Of a stretch of 64,000 nt of DNA, positions 56,924-64,000 are shown in pieces. The DNA comes from Pseudopyrenochaeta lycopersici (lineage: Eukaryota > Ascomycota > Dothideomycetes > Pleosporales > Pseudopyrenochaetaceae). The notes under the pieces are model-generated. The model did no database searches. It saw nothing but the letters and a program-made list of their open reading frames with translations, and was not told where the DNA came from. The number at the start of each line of letters is the position of its first letter. Position 1 is the stretch's first letter. The stretch covers positions 434,001-498,000 of the forward strand of contig NHZP01000010.1 in assembly GCA_003313425.1 (NCBI GenBank). The letters run 5' to 3'. The translations under genes and the position numbers were made by a program.

Positions 56924-58151
56924 ATGCGACTCCTTCACACCAAAACTCTTGAGTTGTCAGAGTTTCTAGGCAGCGAGTTCCCTCGTTATGCCATTCTTTC
57001 CCATACCTGGGACGCAGACGAGGTGTCTTTTGACGACATGAAGGGAGACCGCCGGACAGTATTTTCGAAGGCCGGGTACAGGAAGATCTGTCAATGCTGC
57101 GAGAAGGCGCTTCTAGATGGCTTCGATTATCTATGGGTCGATACATGCTGTATTGACAAGCGCAGCAGTGCAGAGCTATCTGAGGCTATCAATGCCATGT
57201 TCAAATGGTACCAAAACTCCGCAGTATGTTACGCGTACCTATCCGACGTACCGGGCAAGGGAGCACCTATGTCAAAGAATGTAGCGTTTGCAGACAGCCG
57301 ATGGTTCAAGAGAGGATGGACTCTTCAAGAACTTATAGCTCCTCGGCAAGTCCGTTTCCTCAACCAGGACTGGGCCGAAATCGGGACGAAAAAGGATTTA
57401 TCGAATAGAATAGCTGAAATCAGTGGCATCCATGCCCAGATATTAGCTTCACCTTTTGATCCACGTCTTGCAACTATTGCGCAGAAAATGTCATGGGCAG
57501 CTGGGAGGAAGACCACCAGGATTGAGGACATTGCATATTGCCTTATGGGTTTGTTCGGAGTCAATATGCCATTGCTCTACGGAGAAGGAAGGAACGCTTT
57601 TCAGAGGCTTCAGCGGAAGCTTATCAAGACGACACATGATCATTCCATATTTGCATGGAGAGGACATCGGCATTCTGAGCATTCTAGCTTCCTTGCTTAT
57701 TCCCCCGACGATTTTTCCGATTGTGGGACAATCTGTCTTTCCATTCCGAGAGCATTGGAATGGGAACCCTACTCATACACGAATCTTGGTATCCGCATTC
57801 GACTCGATGCTGCGTACGGGGAATACGGCTCCCATGAACAAAACCAATTCTATGTCGTCCTAGATTGCTGTCATGATGACAAACCTAATACGCGCATTGG
57901 AGTGTATTCCACAATTATTGGTGGGGTTCAGAGGCGTATCCGCAGTGATGAGCTTCACGATGTAGAATATACTGAGAACGGCGCCCCAGCTGATCAGCTT
58001 GGGGAAGCAATTTACCCATTCCCCAACAGCTATGTCCAGTAAGTACTAGCCTACACTAATTTCTCATACATTGAGCTTACATTATGCTTTTAGACAGTCT
58101 TGGTTTTACCTCAATATCGAACCATGGTTTAATCTCTCCACCGGACAATGA
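56924..58151 (+). CDS. HET-domain (heterokaryon incompatibility) protein
   Basis: Exon 1 is 56924-58038, a 55-nt intron follows (GTAAGT...GCTTTTAG), and exon 2 is 58094-58151, predicting 390 residues. Without splicing the frame stops at 58042. The HET domain covers about residues 22-160: RYAILSHTWDADEVSFDDM, FDYLWVDTCCIDKRSSAE, CYAYLSDVPG and SRWFKRGWTLQELIAPRQV. The downstream DIAYCLMGLFGVNMPLLYGE segment is also typical. In the family, HET domains trigger cell death on non-self recognition and often accompany NLRs, STANDs or transmembrane partners. This gene is short, with a C-terminal ~130-residue tail and no sensor repeats, so it could be an effector-only component. The 17-residue second exon is supported only by splice signals. 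Confidence 0.85.
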
Positions 58152-58830
58152 TCTGGATAGGACTCCACTTTCGTGCCGAGCGGACCGGTAACGCTATGCC
58201 CAATCAGGAGGGAGCCGCGGCTCAATGGGGAATACTACAGAACATTGGCGATGAAATAATGCTAGAAGGTGGTGGAGCTTTAAAGTAATGTAATAATAAT
58301 TTGACCATCCATGCGCAGCTGGTGATCGATGTGATTCTCTTCAAATCGATCTTGGGCGATTGGGATATCTTGGGGTTGAGCCAAGCATTTTGATAAGTAG
58401 ATTGAAACCTGAACGAATAACCCCGGTAATTCCATTGAAGCTGTAGTGGAAGATAGTGTCTGTGCCGTTAATCATGTCACAACAACGAAAATAGGACAAT
58501 GCGCAGTTTTTGTTTTGTAGCGGGTGAGAATGGTTTATCGGACCGAATGGTGAAGAGTCCGTGATCAAGTTGACGAGTCATGTTTCGTCTCCGAGGGAGC
58601 TAGTGTTTACAATGGCATGAAAACCCTCAATTGCAACATCTTGGATCCGGGCAAGGCATGCTCTCGTCACAGCCCCTATTGGAGCACAAAGGCTATGCCA
58701 GGATAAACTCTCTTCTCCCACAAAGTCTCCATAGAAGCAAGAAAGGCTTGTTACAGTGCATTTCAGCTGTTTTGACCATAGTATCGCATTGCACCTTCTA
58801 CTGTTCTTGTTCCTGCATCGTTTTGTTACT
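58152..58830. other. Interval upstream of the M61 gene
   Basis: About 680 bp, no gene seen. An in-frame GTG-led extension of the next gene exists (from 58756, with a hydrophobic stretch), but it lacks an ATG. Confidence 0.4.
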
Positions 58831-60507
58831 ATGGCGCAAGGCGCTGCTCCTGCTCTCTATATTACAGTCTCCCCGAAATACGAAGATAAGACGCCCAAAA
58901 CGCTCGATGTATCGCTTCTCATCGAAAAGCCCGAACTAATGGCTAATGAAACCCTCGTCAGCATAACGGATCTCAGAGACCTATTTCCGACTCAGCCGTA
59001 CAACGGCATCAACGCAATACAGGCTTCAGACTCCCGCGGCGAAATTCCCCTCATTTCAGAGTATACTAGTGACGGCGGCCGTCAGTGGAATGTCAGACGA
59101 AAGACATCAGGCGACGTGAGTGTCACATACAGCGCTGCGCACATCATCCTCGATCTGGCCCCTACTATAGCGCTTTTGGATCTTCGCCGAGACCACGATG
59201 GTATCAATGGCGCCGGTATGTCCGTCTTTGCACTTCCGCCCGAGGATGGCATTTATACTATCAATTGGGCTTGGGACCTAAAGCAAACCCCAAACGGCTC
59301 AGGAGCTGTCTGGACATATGGCGTGGGTCCTCAAACTGTTACAAAAGTAGGAAGCGCAAAAATTATATCAGAAAGCCACTTCGCTGTCGGCCCGTCGATG
59401 AATAGCTATCCATCCCCGACCAATGTTACGGAAGATTTCGGTTTCTATTGGTTCGAGCAGCCTGGGTTCGACGTGGAACAACTCGCAAAGTGGACACAGA
59501 ACCTCTTCCGATACATGCAGGCTTTCTTCCATGACACCGAAAGCACATATCGCGTCTTCATGCGAGGAAGCACGAGCTCCTCAGGAACGGGTGGGGCAGC
59601 TCTTCCGCGCTCTTTCATGTTTAATTACATCATGGGCAAAACCAACAACTGGAAAAGCTTCCAACGGCTTCTTTCTCATGAGGTGGTGCATACCTAGCCA
59701 ACTCTGTCTGGTGACGACGACAGTGAGACAACGTGGTACATCGAAGGCATTGCGGATTATTACTCTGTGGTGCTTCCCTTCCGCCACGGAATCTTCACTG
59801 TCGACCGTTTTCTACAGGCGGTAAATAACATGGCTACCGCATATTACACCAATCCCATGATCAATCTCACGAACGCAGAGATAGCTGCCCGAAGCTCAGA
59901 AAGCGAACATATAGAGAGGGTACCGTATGGAACAGGCATGATTTTCTTGGCTCGTCTAGATGCAATGATTCGGGCAAAATCGAGCGGCATGCGCAGCATC
60001 GATGATGTCGTACTCGATCTTTTAAATCGAACACTGTCTAATCAGAGCGATCGCTTGACAGATTTGCTTAGCACATTAGAACAAGAGCTTGGATCTGTTG
60101 TGAGAGATGAATATACACGAATGGCAAATGCCACATTGTTGGTGCCTCCCGATAACAGCTTCAGTTCTTCCTTATGGGTTCAGAAAATGGAGCTAGAACA
60201 ATTCGAGGTTGGATTTGAAAAGAGAATAGAAGACGGGAAATCGTTTGTTACTGAAGTGGTGTCAGATTCGAGAGCTGCACGGACTGGGTTGATGAAGGGG
60301 GACGAGATAGTGTCCATGGACGACTTGTTCACAAATATCGACGTTTCCGCGGCGTATGAGGATGTGAATGCTGAAACACAGGTCAAAATTCGGAGAAAAG
60401 GTCAAGAACTCTGGATTTCGTACAAACCAAGAAGTTTTAAAAAAGTTGAAGCGTATTTGTGGAGGAGAAAGGACGAGTTTAGAGAATCCTACTCGGCATC
60501 TGGTTGA
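58831..60507 (+). pseudogene. M61-type aminopeptidase with in-frame stop after the zinc motif
   Basis: One continuous frame of 559 codons from ATG to TGA, broken only by TAG at 59695-59697 (codon 289). The N-terminal domain reads ALYITVSPKYEDKTPKTLDV. The zinc motif is LLSHEVVHT followed by the stop; relatives have Trp there (HTW), so TGG to TAG is the simplest change. The third zinc ligand would be Glu305 in TTWYIEGIADYYSVVLPF, 18 residues after the second His. A PDZ-like part follows (TEVVSDSRAARTGLMKGDEI). The rest of the frame is free of lesions, which fits a very recent mutation, stop-codon readthrough or a base-call error. If terminated, the product would be a 288-residue piece without a complete metal site. 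Confidence 0.85.
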
Positions 60508-60640
60508 GAAACAGTGTTAAGCAATTGTATGTTAGAAGACGCCATGCAAGGACGTAACCAGATTGGATTAAGCTAACAGGGGGGATTTCGTTCATACGGG
60601 GATTACTCGTCTTCGTTGTATTAACCACACGTTTTTCTAG

Positions 60641-61151
60641 TACTGCCGCTCCTTCTACGAAGCGACCGTCCAATGAAGTCAGGCCACCATCGAGTTTGAG
60701 CCGCCAAGGAAGCCGAGCCAGTTCGAAACAAATTCGTGAGCGGCAAGACAGTGCAGGAAGTGTTTCCTCCAGCGCTTCAACTCTGCCTCCATCGGTACAT
60801 ACAACGTTCAGAAGGCAACATCAGAAGGGGATTGCTAACCATCATTAGTATCGGCAGGAATCAGGTACTCGGAGAACTTCTGATATGAACCCCTCTAGTC
60901 CTTTAAATACCATGCCTGCACCTGTAAGACGTATCAATGTGCCCTTCCTGTTTTCGAATTCCATATCACCCACTGAACCTCCGCATCCGGCGAAGAATGG
61001 TATGGAAGCTATTCCTAGTCCTGCTATGCAGGAGCTCACCGTGTTGCATGAGGAGGGATTAGGGAGGGGTATAAAGTCCAGCTTGTGCAGTGGTTTTTCT
61101 TTGGAAGTGCTGCAGAGCTCACAGAGTTGCAAAAGGGCAAATATCAAGTAA
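60641..61151 (+). CDS. Partial spliced gene of unknown family
   Basis: Two exons joined by a good 54-nt intron (60795-60848, GTACAT...GCTAACCATCATTAG). Exon 60641-60794 follows an acceptor TTTTTCTAG and reads RPSNEVRPPSSLSRQGSRAS, then TLPPS. Exon 60849-61151 reads YRQESGTRRTSDMNPSSPLN, PVRRINVPFLFSNSI, then a tail to TAA. No 5' exon or ATG was found in the 130 bp after the M61 gene, so the start is missing or the gene is truncated. The Ser/Pro/Arg-rich composition suggests a disordered protein. A further open frame (to 61500: SASIILRKISNKLKKGDRSI) may be a lost downstream exon. Confidence 0.4.
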
Positions 61152-61635
61152 GCAGGATGGGGAGCGGGCCTCCATTAACTTATCTATATTCCCGGCTGCA
61201 TCATCTGCTTCCATCATACTCCGCAAGATAAGTAATAAGTTAAAGAAAGGCGATAGGTCCATCAAGCGTCTGTTTAGGGCCAAGTCCGTCGCTGGTGTCC
61301 CTGTGGCAGACGGGCCAATCGCACTGCCTACCGTCGGCCAAGTCTTAATAGTTTCCGTCGAGGCTGGGCGACAGAAAGTAAATATTAATGCAGACTCTCG
61401 CGACCAGGTTGGCTGTGGAACAGATTATCCAAGAATAAGGTGCAACTCCCTTATACTAAGCAAACGACTGCGAAAGGAGGTCGCTCGCCTGGCTAGTTAA
61501 GAGATACACGAATATGTAGAGTGTTCAGGACAGAGACGTAGAGATTTTCGGGGTCGAAACAATGCCAAGGCTGTTATACTAGTATTAGACTAGTCTAACG
61601 ATTAAGATAATCCTAATATACTAGTATAAGTAATA
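61152..61635. other. Interval with possible coding relic
   Basis: The plus frame to 61500 reads KSVAGVPVADGPIALPTVGQ and looks coding-like but has no ATG. From 61570 to 61645 the sequence is TA-rich with repeated TACTAGTA palindromes, suggestive of a small degenerate insertion. Confidence 0.35.
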
Positions 61636-61833
61636 CTAGTATATCAGCAAGTTGCTCATGCTCGTCAGCGTGTCGGGATGCTGAGGCCCAAGCACCTTCT
61701 CGCAGATCCCAAGCTCATATCTGTTCATCGCCTCGGCCTCTTCGTACTTTCCCTGCCTGTCCAGCACTCTCGCCAATGGTGGATACCGAGAACGAGCTGA
61801 GGTGTATGCATCAGCAAAAAAGGGTATCCTCAA
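61636..61833 (-). pseudogene. TPR fragment of an NLR-like gene
   Basis: The minus strand reads PPLARVLDRQGKYEEAEAMN followed by YELGICEKVLGPQHPDTLTS and MSNLL, two half-units of the kinesin-light-chain/TPR_12 array. No ATPase or complete repeats are present. It matches the same family as the fragment at 39952-40182 but lies on the other strand, 21 kb away. Confidence 0.7.
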
Positions 61834-61884
61834 GCGTAAGTGGCAAAGCTACAATTGACCGAATTGAGCTAATTGCGAGCTAGG

Positions 61885-62550
61885 CACAGGTGCCAGCTCC
61901 ATTCAGCTTCCGAGCGACACTCCAAAATCTAGCGCCCCAAGCACTCCCAACAATAACAGTGCTCGTCCGGTCGACATATATAGTGAAGATTACTTTAAAC
62001 GCCCGCTGCGGATATTAACCCCTAGAATAAGCCCTCAGGCTACACCGCAGGGCACCTCAAAGAATGTTACGTTCAGCTCTTGCATTCAGTTCTATGATGC
62101 GTGGTCCAGTTCTGACTATAACCGTCAAGGAGACATTGCTACATACAGTAGGCTCGCTCCTATGCTTGCGCAACAAATCAAGGTAGAGCTGAATAGCTTC
62201 AAAATAGTAGGTCACACTGCACTAATACTAGAGGACATTCATTAACCAACTTATAGGAGATAGAAGTCTATAAGTTCTCTAAACCACACGCCTATTCATT
62301 ATAGTCCTCCTCTGGTTATGGTGTATCTTATTGATGAAGGAGATGATATAGGGATGTTTCGGCCTGATTAAGCAAATTTTCGGAAGTCTTTGATGACTTT
62401 ATGGCAGTTTACGACAGTAGAGCTGTTAGACATAGAGAGAGGATGCTTCTAGAGAGGGCTGCAGACATATCTATGCTATTTAAAGATAACCAGGACAACG
62501 CCATTGCAGCAGGACCAGCTAATAAGCTTATCAATACCTTATGGGGGTGA
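61885..62550 (+). pseudogene. Decayed fungal gene with retained intron, family not named
   Basis: Coding blocks in order: VDIYSEDYFKRPLRILTPR; FYDAWSSSDYNRQGDIATYS with RLAPMLAQQIKVELNSFKI; then EIEVYKFSKPHAYSL; then EVFDDFMAVYDSRAVRHRER and LLERAADISMLFKD, ending at TGA 62548. Between SFKI and EIEV sits a 50-nt GT-AG intron (GTAGGT...ATTAACCAACTTATAG), so this is not a processed copy. Stops and frame changes after HAYSL break it. I recognise the block pattern YDxW..xEYDRRGDIATCNRL as conserved in filamentous fungi but cannot name the protein. Confidence 0.5.
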
Positions 62551-62821
62551 ACACCAGAAAGGAAGGAACTGGTTAGTTACTAATAAAGGTATCTCCATAA
62601 TAACCACATATCATCTGCCTGCCAATCATGCGAAAAATAATTAACATTTCGTAATAGTTCATGTCGTATTGTAATCTCGTCAGAAATAGATAATAGTTAA
62701 GTTGTAGGCGCCGGCAGAAGCAGGATCATCAGTTAAAGAAGAAGAGTTGCACCGGCGCTCATTTTTGGAATTTCGTGGAGGCTCGGAGAATTTCTGCAGT
62801 CGTGACTGACAGTCTTGCTTA
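62551..62821. other. Short interval ending in a candidate acceptor
   Basis: No gene seen. The sequence CAGTCTTGCTTAG at 62809-62821 could be a 3' splice site for the next frame, but no donor exon was found. Confidence 0.35.
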
Positions 62822-63601
62822 GAAAGGAAATTGGCCATTGCAATACCTCCGAGGATTCAGTCAGAGGAAAAGCCACTGGCCAGCATACGTGAGCAAAGGG
62901 AGAGGCTTATAGGAGTGATTCCGTCTCCGAGCGAAGATCTACTTCGGAAGAACGTAGTGCAGTACATCAGGGAGTACTCACGACCACCACCACACGAAAG
63001 TAGGCTTTTCAATGCACTTTTTGACGGAACGAGCATGCTTGAAGTCGCTTATAATACGGCTGCTGCTCATAATTCCCTTCTCAAAGCAGAACCGCACTCC
63101 CACCTAACTCACTTCACCAAAAGTACTACTATGCTCACCGCTCTACTAGAGATCTATCCACACTCCACAGACCAAAATGCATTGCGGGAGGACATTGCCA
63201 TGCTCATATCGGTGCAGAATGAGCAAGTAACAGAGTGGATGAAGAGTGAGAGTAAGCGTGATCATAAGCGCAGGAAGTTAACCCCTAAGTGTGGGACCAA
63301 TGTTGGAGATGACGTGCAGCCAATGATCATCAGTCAGACTTGTCTGACTGCTGAGCAGCAAAAGGGGCAAGATAACGAGATGCGACAATTTCTTTCTGCT
63401 ACAGCACATATGTGGCAAGATGGTTCGGGGCAAGGCGTGGCCGACGTGTTTGCAATGGCATCTTCTTCTTCGCCGGTTATGAGCGTCAACGTCAGCAATG
63501 TCCCTGGAGCTAGCGACAAGATGTCGAGTAGGGAGAACAGCCTGGGAAGTGCTGAGAGAGATGATACCAACCCGGCGTTGGCAGTGGAACAATTAGGGTG
63601 A
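62822..63601 (+). CDS. Possible divergent homeodomain-like protein, start unresolved
   Basis: An open frame to TGA at 63599-63601. It has no ATG near its 5' end: the in-frame stop is at 62807 and the first ATG at 63035. Either a 5' exon is spliced in at the TTAG at 62821 or translation starts at 63035 (188 residues). The middle reads LLEIYPHSTDQNALREDIAM, LISVQNEQVTEWMKSESKRD, HKRRKL. The spacing resembles homeodomain helices 2-3 (YPxxxxxxLA...xxQVxxWxxxxR) followed by a basic nuclear signal. The canonical WFxNxR is not conserved, so the assignment is tentative. The C-terminal third is Ser/Met-rich and disordered. Confidence 0.4.
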   Translation, partial: ERKLAIAIPPRIQSEEKPLASIREQRERLIGVIPSPSEDLLRKNVVQYIREYSRPPPHESRLFNALFDGTSMLEVAYNTAAAHNSLLKAEPHSHLTHFTKSTTMLTALLEIYPHSTDQNALREDIAMLISVQNEQVTEWMKSESKRDHKRRKLTPKCGTNVGDDVQPMIISQTCLTAEQQKGQDNEMRQFLSATAHMWQDGSGQGVADVFAMASSSSPVMSVNVSNVPGASDKMSSRENSLGSAERDDTNPALAVEQLG

Positions 63602-64000
63602 AAATGGTCAGTTTAGCACAAGGATCGTCATCTGTATGTTATGATCTATTGTCGGATCCTATGTCCTTGATTGCGAAGGAGACGGGCCATGGTACAAAAA
63701 TCACAATAGAAAACGAAAGTCACGGTAACGGCGAGTAACGAGGGCTAAACTTCTCTCGATCTTGCTCTTACTCAATTTGGACCAATACTTCTTGACTCAT
63801 GTTTGACATGTCTATTCGGGTATCAAGTTACCTGCTTTATATCCTTCGTATGCTACTATTCCAACTACTTCTTATGTCCCTTATTTCCCCTCTTACCACC
63901 GCGTTTACTCCTATCAATGTGTCCCTGTAGCGTCCTCTTCACATCGGTCAAACTTCTCTTATTCTTACTCTTTGCCTTGCCCAGGGTCATGAGGAAATTC
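63602..64000. other. Right window edge, no supported gene
   Basis: A 44-codon ATG frame at about 63800-63930 (MFDMSIRVSSYLLYILRM, hydrophobic, then Thr/Pro) could be a signal-peptide-like exon but is too short to call. Confidence 0.35.

Noticed and set aside
58756..58830. GTG-led extension of the M61 gene with hydrophobic stretch
   Set aside because: No ATG and no splice acceptor. The ATG at 58831 starts just before the conserved N-terminal domain.
1..64000. CRISPR arrays, rRNA, tRNA and bacterial-type operons
   Set aside because: None seen. Intron structure and gene content are eukaryotic, and no direct-repeat/spacer pattern or tRNA fold was found.

Overview
The window is genomic DNA from a filamentous ascomycete. 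Genes on both strands carry short GT-AG introns, mostly 46-60 nt, with CTAAC/CTGAC-type branch sites. The proteins are typical of Pezizomycotina: a HET-domain protein, NACHT-WD40 remnants, a fungal serine-rich cupredoxin and GH32. Together with an AT/TA-rich block and nonsense codons of the Trp/Gln-to-stop type, this suggests Dothideomycetes, probably Pleosporales. That placement is inferred, not proven. All exon coordinates were worked out by hand from splice motifs and reading frame.

Positions 1-33.6 kb are a gene-normal block, with housekeeping genes interleaved with unstudied ones: mitochondrial phosphate carrier (MIR1), the 3'-end-processing endonuclease YSH1/CPSF73 sharing a divergent promoter with TAF4, a cytosolic HSP70-like ATPase, a small single-pass membrane protein with a 6-nt first coding exon, an SRR1-like protein, the 60S biogenesis factor REI1, an unusual MIF-domain protein, the centromere/Fanconi histone-fold protein MHF2/CENP-X, a GPI-type cupredoxin and an APH-family kinase. 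Two gene-poor gaps (19.2-23.8 and 25-28.9 kb) hold at most unrecognisable remnants.

Positions 34-64 kb are accessory and mosaic. They hold an F-box/ankyrin protein and a striking inverted duplication (37.67-39.92 kb) carrying two nearly identical secreted, Kex2-site-containing proteins with 12 Cys in the mature part, separated by a hairpin element. Next is a junkyard of NLR pieces: TPR fragments, an antisense NACHT-ankyrin piece and a NACHT-WD40 pseudogene. This is intermixed with a LINE reverse transcriptase fragment and a pogo-type transposase fragment, followed by about 2 kb of TA-rich, ORF-free DNA that looks RIP-mutated. Beyond it lie a broken GNAT gene, a P450 tail, an intact secreted GH32 enzyme with an internal inserted domain, a multi-pass membrane protein, a HET protein, an M61 peptidase gene with a single stop codon immediately after its HExxHT motif, and two degraded or atypical genes near the right end.

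The most attractive candidate for a new system is the inverted pair of cysteine-rich secreted proteins, with conserved pre/pro-regions and localised divergence in the mature peptide. A second is the cluster of self/non-self recognition pieces around it: HET, F-box-ankyrin, a small protein with a possible amyloid-type motif, and NLR debris.
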